40,069 nucleotides of DNA, from contig NZ_JAGSOU010000026.1 in the NCBI RefSeq assembly GCF_018139985.1, forward strand, positions 1 to 40,069, given 5' to 3'. This document shows, piece by piece, positions 30,030 to 37,790 of this stretch; position 1 is the stretch's first letter; each line of letters opens with the position of its first letter. The position numbers and the translations under genes were made by a program. This stretch comes from Actibacterium sp. MT2.3-13A. Lineage in GTDB: Bacteria; Pseudomonadota; Alphaproteobacteria; Rhodobacterales; Rhodobacteraceae. Below the pieces are notes generated by a model. The model was not told the DNA's origin. It saw only the letters and a program-made list of their open reading frames with translations, and did no database searches.

Positions 30030-31568
30030 ATGAGACGCACTTCACGCCTTTTGGTCGCATCGCTGCTGGCCTTCGGGGCTGCCGTTCCGGCGGCCACCGC
30101 ATCCGAACTCGTCGTGGGGTTCACGCGCGACGCCGACACGCTGGACCCGGCCAACCACCGCAAGCGCGAAACCGAAACCATCATCCGCAACATGTATGAC
30201 GGCATCCTGACCCGGGATTCCGACATGAACATCCTGCCCGAGCTTGCCGTGTCCTACACGCAGGTCTCGCCGACTGTCTATGAGTTCAAGATCCGCGACG
30301 GCGTGACCTTCCACGACGGCTCCGCGATGACGGCCGAGGACGTGAAGTTCACGCTTGAGCGGCTGACCGCCGAGGGCGGCATGGGCGACGGCCAGACCAG
30401 CCCGCGCAAGAGCCTTCTCGGCCCGCTCTCGGGCGTCGAGGTCGTGGACGGCAGCACCGTGCGCGTCACGCTTTCCGAACCCTGGCCGCTGCTGCCGGCG
30501 ATGCTGCCCTTCCAGGAGGTCGTTTCGAAAGCCTTCGTCGAGAAGGTCGGCACCGAGGGAATGGCGACGCAGGCCAACGGAACCGGCCCGTTCAAGCTGG
30601 TGGAATGGCGCAAGGGCGACTCGATCATCATGGAGCGCTTCGACGGTTATTACGGCGGCGCCCCGGGGATCGAGCCGGCGGACAAGGCCTGCGTCGATCG
30701 CGTGATCTTCAAGATCATCCCCGAATCCGCCTCGCGGGTGGCCGCGCTGCTGTCGGGCGACGTGCATATCATCAACGAACTGCCGCCGTTCTCGGTCGAG
30801 CAGGTCAAGAACAGCCCGAACGCCGACGTGGTGACCGTCAACGGCACGCGCAGCTTCTTCATCGCCTTGAACACCCAGGGCGAGATCTTCGACGACCTGC
30901 GCGTCCGGCAGGCGGTGGCCCATGCCATCGACAAGAACCTGATCATCGACAAGATCCTGGGCGGCAACGCCGAGTCGATCGCCGGCATCCTGAGCCCCGA
31001 CGCCTTCGGCAAGAACGACAATCTCCCCGAATACGCCTATGACCCCGACAAGGCGCGCGCGCTGCTGGCCGAGGCGGGCTATCCCGACGGGATCGAGGTG
31101 ACCATGGACACCGAGGGCGCCTTCAAGGACACCGCCGAGGCCATCGCCTCGCTGCTGACCCGCGCCGGCATCAAGACCCAGGTGACGGTGGGTGAGGGCG
31201 CGCTGCTGTCGCAGAAATGGCGCACCAAGGGCGGCGAGAAGACCGGCGACATGTTCTTCACCTCCTGGGGGAACGGCTCGCTCGATCCGGAGGGCATCTT
31301 CGTGCCGACGCATGTCACCGCGGCGCGCGGCAACTCGGCCGGTTATTCCAACCCCGAGATCGACAAGCTTCTGACCGAGGCCGCCACCGAGGTCGACCGC
31401 GAAAAGCGCGCGGCGATGTACCAGCAGGCCGAGGCGATCGCCAATGCCGATCTGCCCTACGTCTACCTGTGGGTGCCGCAGGACATCTATGGCGTGTCCA
31501 AGCGGCTGAGTGGCTGGACGCCGAGCGCGGACAGCCGCATCAACCTGCATGACGCCTGTCTGAAGTAA
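30030..31568 (+). CDS. ABC transporter periplasmic solute-binding protein (peptide/nickel family)
   Basis: A 512-residue family 5 extracellular binding protein. A signal peptide (MRRTSRLLVASLLAFGAAVP, cut near ATASE) is followed by the family opening LVVGFTRDADTLDPANHRKR and YEFKIRDGVTFHDGSAMTAEDVKF in pattern. It captures peptides or peptide-like compounds in the periplasm for the permease encoded next. ATG 30030 gives a proper signal peptide with GGGAGA upstream; the in-frame ATG at 30003 does not. First gene behind sigma-54 promoter 1. The ligand cannot be told from sequence. Confidence 0.9.
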   Translation: MRRTSRLLVASLLAFGAAVPAATASELVVGFTRDADTLDPANHRKRETETIIRNMYDGILTRDSDMNILPELAVSYTQVSPTVYEFKIRDGVTFHDGSAMTAEDVKFTLERLTAEGGMGDGQTSPRKSLLGPLSGVEVVDGSTVRVTLSEPWPLLPAMLPFQEVVSKAFVEKVGTEGMATQANGTGPFKLVEWRKGDSIIMERFDGYYGGAPGIEPADKACVDRVIFKIIPESASRVAALLSGDVHIINELPPFSVEQVKNSPNADVVTVNGTRSFFIALNTQGEIFDDLRVRQAVAHAIDKNLIIDKILGGNAESIAGILSPDAFGKNDNLPEYAYDPDKARALLAEAGYPDGIEVTMDTEGAFKDTAEAIASLLTRAGIKTQVTVGEGALLSQKWRTKGGEKTGDMFFTSWGNGSLDPEGIFVPTHVTAARGNSAGYSNPEIDKLLTEAATEVDREKRAAMYQQAEAIANADLPYVYLWVPQDIYGVSKRLSGWTPSADSRINLHDACLK

Positions 31569-31594
31569 CCAGATATCTACCGGGGAGCCCTAGC

Positions 31595-32602
31595 ATGTCA
31601 CTGGCAAGGTTGATCGAACGCCTGCTGCAACTCGTTCCGGTGCTGCTGGGTGTCAGTGTGATCGTCTTCGTGATGATCACGCTGACCCCGGGCGACCCGG
31701 TGGAAATCATGATCGGGGATCAGGTGGTGACCCCCGAGTTGGAAGCGGCCATGCGCCACGACCTCGGGCTGGACCGGCCCGTTCACGAACGGTTCTTCGT
31801 TTTCCTCGGCAATGCCGTGCAGGGCGATTTCGGGGAAAGCTTCTACCATCGCCGGCCGGTGATCGACGTGATCGCCGAGCGCCTGCCGGCGACCATCGAA
31901 CTGAGCCTCGTGGCGCTGCTTATCGCGCTGGCCACGGCGATCCCGCTGGGTGTGCTGGCGGCGATCAAGCGGAACTCCGTCCTTGACCGGCTGGCCACGG
32001 TCGGCTCGCTGCTGGGCGTGTCGCTGCCGGGCTTCTGGTTCGGCATCCTGCTCCTGATGCTCTTCGCGGTGCATTTGCAGCTGCTGCCGGTCTCCGGCCG
32101 GATCGGGTTTTCGAGCGAGATCGAGCCGATCACCCATTTCCTGCTGATCGACACATTGCTGCGCGGCCGCCCCGACGCCTTCCTCGACGCGCTGTCGCAT
32201 ATCGTGCTGCCCGCGATCACGCTGGGCCTGCCGATGACCGCGATCCTGATGCGCGTGACCCGCACCTCGATGCTGGAGGTGATGCGCCAGGATTACGTCA
32301 CCTTTGCCGAGGCCAAGGGTCTCGCCCGGCACCGCGTGCTGTTCCGCCACGCGCTGAAGAACGCGCTGATCCCGACCGTCTCGGTCGCCGCGATCGAGAC
32401 CGGCTCGCTGCTCGGCGGCAACATGATCGTCGAGACGGTGTTCGGCTGGCCGGGCCTCGGCCGGCTGGTGGTCGAGAGCATCTTCGTGCGCAACTACCCG
32501 CTCGTGCAGGCCGCGGTGCTGTTCTACGCCGTCACCTATGTGATGCTGAACTTCGTGGCCGACATCCTTTACACCGTCCTGAACCCGAGGGTGAAACTGT
32601 AA
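31595..32602 (+). CDS. ABC transporter permease (DppB-type)
   Basis: A 335-residue inner-membrane permease of the oligopeptide family. The first helix (LLQLVPVLLGVSVIVFVMITL) is followed by the periplasmic LTPGDPVEIMIGDQ loop, and the cytoplasmic coupling loop reads YVTFAEAKGLARHRVLFRHALKNALIP (EAA motif). About six membrane helices. The stop shares one base with the next gene's start (TAATG), so the two permeases are coupled and should form a heterodimer. Confidence 0.92.
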   Translation: MSLARLIERLLQLVPVLLGVSVIVFVMITLTPGDPVEIMIGDQVVTPELEAAMRHDLGLDRPVHERFFVFLGNAVQGDFGESFYHRRPVIDVIAERLPATIELSLVALLIALATAIPLGVLAAIKRNSVLDRLATVGSLLGVSLPGFWFGILLLMLFAVHLQLLPVSGRIGFSSEIEPITHFLLIDTLLRGRPDAFLDALSHIVLPAITLGLPMTAILMRVTRTSMLEVMRQDYVTFAEAKGLARHRVLFRHALKNALIPTVSVAAIETGSLLGGNMIVETVFGWPGLGRLVVESIFVRNYPLVQAAVLFYAVTYVMLNFVADILYTVLNPRVKL

Positions 32603-33507
32603 TGGCCGCCGTTGACACCGATACGCCGCGCGACGCCGCGACCGCCCAGGAGTCGATCTTCCGCCGCAACCTGCATTCCTTCGCCGCCAACCGGCTGGCG
32701 CTGGGCAGCGCGATCGTGGTGCTTCTGTTCATCCTCATGGCCGTCTTCGCGCCGCTGGTGGCGCCGCATGATCCGGCCGAGACCGACCTCTTTCGCCGCC
32801 TGCAGCCGCCGGCCTGGATGCCGGGCGGCGAGTGGTCCTACCTGCTGGGCTGCGACGCGCTGGGGCGGGATATCCTGTCGCGCATCATCTACGGCGCGCG
32901 GATCTCGATCTTCATCGGCGCCGCGGTGGTGCTGGTGGCGACCACGATCGGCATCATCGCCGGGCTGGCCGCGGGCTATCTGCGCGGATGGGTGGATACC
33001 GTGATCTCGCGTGTCGTCGATATCCTGCTGGGCTTTCCCTACCTGATCTTCGCCATCGGGCTGATGGCGATGATGGGGCCGGGGCTGATCAACATCATCC
33101 TGGCGCTGGTTTACAAGGAATGGGTCATCCCCTGCCGCGTGGTGCGCGGCGAGACCCTGGCCACGCGCGAGCTGGAATATGTCGAGGCCGCGCGCGCGCT
33201 GGGCGCCCCGGGCCGCCACATCATGCTGCGCGAGATCCTGCCCAACATCCTGTCGCCGGTGATCGTCGTTTCCACGATCCGCATGGCGCATGTGATCATC
33301 CTCGAGGCGAGCCTCAGCTTTCTGGGCCTCGGCGTGCAGCCGCCGACCGCTTCCTGGGGTGCGATGGTCGCCGACGGGCGGGCCTTCATCCTGCAGGCCT
33401 GGTGGGTCAGCACCTTCCCCGGCGTCGCGATCCTGCTCTTGGTGCTGGCGATCAACGTCGCAAGCCAGGGCCTGCGCGACGCCTTCGATCCGAGGTTCCA
33501 CGAATGA
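32602..33507 (+). CDS. ABC transporter permease (DppC-type)
   Basis: A 301-residue second permease. It has a cytoplasmic N-terminus, one helix (ALGSAIVVLLFILMAVFAPL), the DppC mark GCDALGRDILSRIIYGARISI in pattern, and the EAA loop EYVEAARALGAPGRHIMLRE. It ends GLRDAFDPRFHE, as family members do. It pairs with the preceding permease and overlaps the first ATPase gene by ATGA. Confidence 0.92.
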   Translation: MAAVDTDTPRDAATAQESIFRRNLHSFAANRLALGSAIVVLLFILMAVFAPLVAPHDPAETDLFRRLQPPAWMPGGEWSYLLGCDALGRDILSRIIYGARISIFIGAAVVLVATTIGIIAGLAAGYLRGWVDTVISRVVDILLGFPYLIFAIGLMAMMGPGLINIILALVYKEWVIPCRVVRGETLATRELEYVEAARALGAPGRHIMLREILPNILSPVIVVSTIRMAHVIILEASLSFLGLGVQPPTASWGAMVADGRAFILQAWWVSTFPGVAILLLVLAINVASQGLRDAFDPRFHE

Positions 33508-34514
33508 ACATGCAGAACGACGATACCCTCCTCCAGGTCCAGGGCCTGCGCACCGTCTTCGAGACGCGGGCCGGCACGGTCTGTGCGGTAGACGGCGTGG
33601 ATGTCGCCGTCCGGCGCGGCGAATGCCTCGGCGTGGTGGGCGAATCCGGCTCCGGCAAGAGCGTCACCTTCGGCTCGGTCATGGGGCTGGTCCGGCGGCC
33701 GGGCCGCATCGACGCGGGGCGCATCCTGTTCGAGGGGCGCGACCTGCGGGCGCTGACGCCGCGCCAGATGCGCGCGATCCGCGGCCGCGACATCGCCATG
33801 ACCATGCAGGACGCGCTGACCGCGCTGAACCCTGCGCTGACCGTGGGCGAGCAGCTGGCCGAGGTTCTGGAGGCCCATGACGAGGAGCTGCCCCGGGGCC
33901 GCGCCGCCCGCCGCCGCGCCATCCGCGACCGCGCGGTCGAGATGCTGGGCCTCGTCGGCATCCCCTCGCCGGGCACCCGGCTGCGCCAGTATCCGCACGA
34001 ATTCTCGGGCGGCATGCGCCAGCGCATCATGATCGCCATCGCGCTGGCCTCGAAGCCGAAGCTGCTGATCGCGGACGAGCCGACCACGGCGCTGGACGTG
34101 ACCATCCAGGCGCAGGTGCTGGAGCTGATCAGCGACATCCGCGCCGAGTTGGGGATGAGCGTGGTTCTGATCACCCATGACCTCGGCGTCGTGGCCGAGC
34201 ACTGCGACCGCGTCATGGTCATGTATGCCGGCCAGGTGGTCGAGCAGGGGCCGACCGCCGAGGTGATCGGCCAGCCGAAACATCCCTACACCAAGGGGCT
34301 GCTGGGCTCGATCCCGCGGCTGGCGCTGCGCGGCGAGAAGATCCACCCGATCGAGGGTCAGGTGCCCGAGCTCATCGACCTGCCCGCGCAATGCCGGTTC
34401 TATTCGCGCTGCCGCGAGCGGGGCGTGGAATGCCTGCAATCCATCGCCATGCAGGATGCGGGCCCCGGGCGCCAGGCCCGCTGCATCCGCCTGAACCCGG
34501 AGACCGTCTCATGA
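33504..34514 (+). CDS. ABC transporter ATP-binding protein (DppD-type)
   Basis: A 336-residue ATPase with Walker A GESGSGKS (46-53), signature FSGGMRQR, Walker B LLIADEPTTALD and the H-loop LITHDLG. The C-terminal oligopeptide-family extension carries HPYTKGLLGSIP and a cysteine cluster (CRFYSRCRERGVEC) typical of DppD/OppD, where such cysteines can hold an iron-sulfur cluster. It drives transport together with the next gene, overlapping it by ATGA. Confidence 0.92.
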   Translation: MNMQNDDTLLQVQGLRTVFETRAGTVCAVDGVDVAVRRGECLGVVGESGSGKSVTFGSVMGLVRRPGRIDAGRILFEGRDLRALTPRQMRAIRGRDIAMTMQDALTALNPALTVGEQLAEVLEAHDEELPRGRAARRRAIRDRAVEMLGLVGIPSPGTRLRQYPHEFSGGMRQRIMIAIALASKPKLLIADEPTTALDVTIQAQVLELISDIRAELGMSVVLITHDLGVVAEHCDRVMVMYAGQVVEQGPTAEVIGQPKHPYTKGLLGSIPRLALRGEKIHPIEGQVPELIDLPAQCRFYSRCRERGVECLQSIAMQDAGPGRQARCIRLNPETVS

Positions 34515-35542
34515 GCCACGCGCCTGACACCGCACCGCTGCTGTCCGTAGAGGGGCTGTCCAAGACCTACCGTAGCGGCCGACGGCTGGCCGACCGTCTC
34601 ACCGGCCGGCCGGAGACGCAGGTCCGCGCCGTCAACAATGTCAGCTTCGGCATCCGCCCGGGCGAGATCATGGGGCTGATCGGCGAAAGCGGCTGCGGCA
34701 AGTCCACGCTGGGCCGCGCCATTCTGCGCCTGCACGAGCCGACGTCGGGCCGCGTGACCTTCGGCGGCACCGATGTGACCGCGCTCTCCGACGACGAGAT
34801 GAAGGCGATGCGGCGGCGCATGCAGATCATCTTCCAGGACCCCTACGCCTCGCTCAACCCGCGCCGCACCGTGGCCGAGATCGTCGGCCTGCCGCTCAGC
34901 CTGCACGGTCTTGCCAAGACCCCGGCCGAGGCGCGCGACATCACCGCCGCCATCGTCGAGAAGGTGGGGCTGAAGACCGCGCATCTCGACCGCTACCCGC
35001 ACCAGTTCTCGGGCGGGCAGCGGCAGCGCATCGGCATCGCGCGGGCGCTGGTCAGCCACCCCGAGTTCATCGTCTGCGACGAGCCGGTCTCGGCGCTGGA
35101 CGTGTCCATCCAGGCGCAGATCATCCAGCTGCTGACCGATCTGAAGCGCGAGATGGGCCTGACCTACCTGTTCATCTCGCACGACATTTCGGTGATCGGC
35201 TATCTCAGCGACCGGGTGGCGGTGATGTATCTCGGCGAGGTCGTGGAACTCGGCCCGGTCGAAACCGTGCTGTCGAACCCGCGCCACCCCTACACCCAGA
35301 GCCTGATGTCGGCCGTCCCCGAGGTGGACCGGCCCGGCCACAAGGCCCGGGTGCGGCTTACCGGCGATCTGCCCTCGCCGCTGGCGCCGCCGCCGGGCTG
35401 CAAGTTCCACACCCGCTGCCCGCTGGCCACCGAGATCTGCCGCCACAAGGCGCCGGTCTCCGAAACGGTCGGCGCGGGCCACACCGCCGCCTGCCACCGC
35501 CTGCACGAGAACCTCTCCGTCCCGGAGGCGGAGCCGGCATGA
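34511..35542 (+). CDS. ABC transporter ATP-binding protein (DppF-type)
   Basis: A 343-residue partner ATPase with Walker A GESGCGKS (58-65), Q-loop FQDPYASLNPR, signature FSGGQRQR, Walker B FIVCDEPVSALD and H-loop FISHD. The C-terminal family extension has HPYTQSLMSAVP and CKFHTRCPLATEIC. It forms the ATPase heterodimer with the preceding protein. It overlaps the C45 gene by ATGA, so transporter and hydrolase are made as one unit. Confidence 0.92.
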   Translation: MSHAPDTAPLLSVEGLSKTYRSGRRLADRLTGRPETQVRAVNNVSFGIRPGEIMGLIGESGCGKSTLGRAILRLHEPTSGRVTFGGTDVTALSDDEMKAMRRRMQIIFQDPYASLNPRRTVAEIVGLPLSLHGLAKTPAEARDITAAIVEKVGLKTAHLDRYPHQFSGGQRQRIGIARALVSHPEFIVCDEPVSALDVSIQAQIIQLLTDLKREMGLTYLFISHDISVIGYLSDRVAVMYLGEVVELGPVETVLSNPRHPYTQSLMSAVPEVDRPGHKARVRLTGDLPSPLAPPPGCKFHTRCPLATEICRHKAPVSETVGAGHTAACHRLHENLSVPEAEPA

Positions 35543-36618
35543 CCGGGCCGGTGGCCGAACCGGGCGCGGCGCTGCGCCTGAACGGCAGCCCCTATGAGCG
35601 GGGGCTGGGCCAGGTCGCGGGCGCACCCTCCGAAGAGGTCCGCGAGGCCCTCGTGACGCGCCTCGATGCGGCGCGCAAGGCCGGTGCCTTGGGGGCGGAG
35701 GCGCAACGCTATCTCGACGCGCAACGCCGCTTTGCCGCGCGCGCCTGTCCCGACGCGATGGCCGAGCTTTCCGGCATTGCGGACGGGTTCGGCATCGCCG
35801 AGGACGACCTCTTCGCGCATCTCCATCTCGGCATCCTGACGGATATTTCCCGGGTCTCGCGCGGCGATCACGACGGCTGCAGCGCCTGGGCGGTCTCGGA
35901 CGGGCCCGACGGCCCGCTGGTGGTGAAGAACCGCGATTTCTCGGGTCGGCACACCGGCATTCAGCGCGTCTTCCGCCATGACGGGCCAGACCTCGAACAG
36001 GGGCCGCTGCTGTGTCTCGGCAGCCTGGGCAGCCCCGGCGCCTATTCCAGCGGCATGAACGCCGCGGGGCTGGCGGTCGCGGACACCCAGGTCGGGGTGC
36101 GGCGGCACGGAACCGGCTGGCTGCGCTATTTCCTGATGACCGAGATCCTGGCGCGGGCGGCGACGGTCGCGGCGGCGCTGGCGCTGATCCGCTCGGTTCC
36201 GCACGCCGGCGGCGGCACGCTGCTCCTGGCCGACCGTGCCGGCGGCGCGGCGGCGGTGGAGCTGGGCTGCGGATCGGTCGCCATCGAGCAGGCGGAACTG
36301 GTCTGCCGCACCAACCATTTCACCACCACCGCCCTGGCACCCGAGACCCTGACCGACCCCGGCAGCCTGATCGACGGCAGCTCCGCGCGCCGCCGCGCCG
36401 TGCTCGACCGCGACCTGCCCGGGCAGAGCTGGGACGCCGCCAGCGCCGCGTCGCTGATGGGCGGGCATGGCGGTGGCGCGCCGATCTGCCAGCATGGCGA
36501 GGGCGCCGAGGCCCACACCATCGCCTCTGCGGTTTATTGCTGTCGCGCGGGCCTCATGTATGCTTGCCTCGACACTCCGTGCTCCGGGGCCTGGCTGCGC
36601 ATCCCTCTCGCCGCCTGA
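35539..36618 (+). CDS. C45-family peptidase / acyl-CoA:6-APA acyltransferase-like Ntn hydrolase
   Basis: A 359-residue protein of the peptidase C45 (isopenicillin N acyltransferase-like) family. The expected autoprocessing site is Gly113-Cys114 in HDGCSAWAV: self-cleavage would free Cys114 as N-terminal nucleophile, leaving a 113-residue propeptide, about the size in the fungal enzyme. Further family marks are VVKNRDFSG, GMNAAGLAVADTQ and RTNHFTTT. These enzymes cut or form amide bonds with small acyl groups. No signal peptide is seen, so it acts in the cytoplasm, probably on what the transporter brings in. It is joined by ATGA to the transporter and followed 13 bases later by the sigma-54 activator. 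Confidence 0.85.
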   Translation: MTGPVAEPGAALRLNGSPYERGLGQVAGAPSEEVREALVTRLDAARKAGALGAEAQRYLDAQRRFAARACPDAMAELSGIADGFGIAEDDLFAHLHLGILTDISRVSRGDHDGCSAWAVSDGPDGPLVVKNRDFSGRHTGIQRVFRHDGPDLEQGPLLCLGSLGSPGAYSSGMNAAGLAVADTQVGVRRHGTGWLRYFLMTEILARAATVAAALALIRSVPHAGGGTLLLADRAGGAAAVELGCGSVAIEQAELVCRTNHFTTTALAPETLTDPGSLIDGSSARRRAVLDRDLPGQSWDAASAASLMGGHGGGAPICQHGEGAEAHTIASAVYCCRAGLMYACLDTPCSGAWLRIPLAA

Positions 36619-36631
36619 CCCGGAGGTTTCC

Positions 36632-37639
36632 GTGGACCAGGCAATGGCAGACTATTCGCAGGAACTGATCGGCGAGCATCAAAGCATCCGCGTGTTGCGC
36701 GATCTGATCGACCGCGTCGCGCGCAGCCCCGCGCGCACGGTGCTGATCTATGGCGAGACCGGCACCGGCAAGGGGCTTGTGGCACGCACGATCCACGCGC
36801 GCTCGGCGCGGGCGGGCAAGGAATTCGCCGATATCAACTGCGCCGCGATCCCGGCGAACCTGATGGAGTCCGAGCTTTTCGGTCACGAGAAGGGCGCCTT
36901 CACCGGCGCGGTCGAGCGCAAGCTGGGCCTGATCGAGGCCGCCAATGGCGGCTCGATCTTCCTTGACGAGATCCGGGAGATGGAGCTGACGCTTCAGGCC
37001 AAGCTGTTGAGCCTTCTCGATTCTCTGCAGTTCCGCCGGGTGGGCGCGGTGCGCCCCACATCGGTCGATGTCCGCTTCATCGCGGCCACCAACAAGGTTC
37101 TGCTCTCCGAGGTGAAGGCCGGGCATTTCCGCGAGGATCTCTATTACCGCCTGCAGGTGGTGGCGCTGAACATCCCGCCGCTGCGCGAGCGCGGCGAGGA
37201 CATCCTGCTGCTGGCCCGGCATTTCATCGACAAATACAACGCGCGCTACGGCCGCCGGATCCGCGGCGTCAGCCCGGAGGCGCGCGAGATCCTGCTGAAA
37301 TATCCCTGGCCGGGCAATGTGCGCGAGCTGGAGAACCTGCTGGAGCGCATCTTCATCCTGGAGGATGACGACGAGGTGCTGCCGCGCCACATGCCTGATC
37401 GCATCCTGCGCACGGTGCGCGCCGGCGCACAGACGGTGCCGCCCCCGGTTCCCGAAGACGGCGAGGCCGGGCTGCTGGCCGCGGGGTTCCATGCGGCCAC
37501 GGCGCAGTTCCAGACACGCCTGATCGAGAAGGCCCTCGTCGCCGCCGGCGGCAACCAGCAGGACGCGGCGGCCCTGCTGCAGATCAGCCGGCACGCCCTG
37601 CGGCACCAGATGATCAAGCTCGGCATGCGCGATGCGTGA
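36632..37639 (+). CDS. Sigma-54-dependent activator without sensor domain
   Basis: A 335-residue bacterial enhancer-binding protein. The AAA+ domain begins almost at once: Walker A GETGTGKG (41-48), GAFTGA loop that touches sigma-54 (88-93), Walker B SIFLDEI, arginine region FREDLYYRLQVV, then a Fis-type helix-turn-helix at the end (GGNQQDAAALLQISRHALRH). There is no N-terminal receiver, GAF or PAS domain, as in PspF, so control must come from a partner protein, its own level or a direct ligand. GTG 36632 is chosen because GGAGG lies 5 bases before it; ATG 36644 is too far. As last gene of the promoter 1 operon it may drive its own expression and promoter 2. Confidence 0.92.
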   Translation: MDQAMADYSQELIGEHQSIRVLRDLIDRVARSPARTVLIYGETGTGKGLVARTIHARSARAGKEFADINCAAIPANLMESELFGHEKGAFTGAVERKLGLIEAANGGSIFLDEIREMELTLQAKLLSLLDSLQFRRVGAVRPTSVDVRFIAATNKVLLSEVKAGHFREDLYYRLQVVALNIPPLRERGEDILLLARHFIDKYNARYGRRIRGVSPEAREILLKYPWPGNVRELENLLERIFILEDDDEVLPRHMPDRILRTVRAGAQTVPPPVPEDGEAGLLAAGFHAATAQFQTRLIEKALVAAGGNQQDAAALLQISRHALRHQMIKLGMRDA

Positions 37640-37706
37640 AATCCGCAAGCCGCCGCGCGCGTTGCACGCGGCACTGTGACGCGCCTCCCTCAATTTCAGA
37701 AAACAA

Positions 37707-37723
37707 CATTGTAAATCAGCAAG
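37707..37723 (+). promoter_or_regulatory. Candidate activator site of sigma-54 promoter 2
   Basis: CATTGTAAATCAGCAAG, 14 of 17 identical to the element before promoter 1 in inverted orientation, ending 19 bases upstream of the -24 box. The patch is AT-rich in an otherwise GC-rich genome. It is flanked by CAATTT (37691) and AAATTG (37736), a wide inverted repeat that may matter or be chance. Confidence 0.4.
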
Positions 37724-37742
37724 TTACGCGTTTTCAAATTGT

Positions 37743-37758
37743 TGGCACGCTACATGCA
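37743..37758 (+). promoter_or_regulatory. Sigma-54 (-24/-12) promoter 2
   Basis: TGGCACG-CTAC-ATGCA: a perfect -24 half and a -12 half with one change (A for T), with the strict 10 bases between GG and GC. The start of transcription would be near 37769, leaving about 22 bases of leader with TGGAGA as ribosome site before ATG 37791. Confidence 0.85.
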
Positions 37759-37790
37759 TAGATAGGGCGAAACGGAATGTGGAGACCGTC

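Noticed and set aside
37691-37741. CAATTT ... AAATTG as a large inverted repeat around the promoter 2 activator site.
   Set aside because: Arms are 6 bases with a ~39-base gap in an AT-rich patch; chance is likely, so it is only mentioned with the site.
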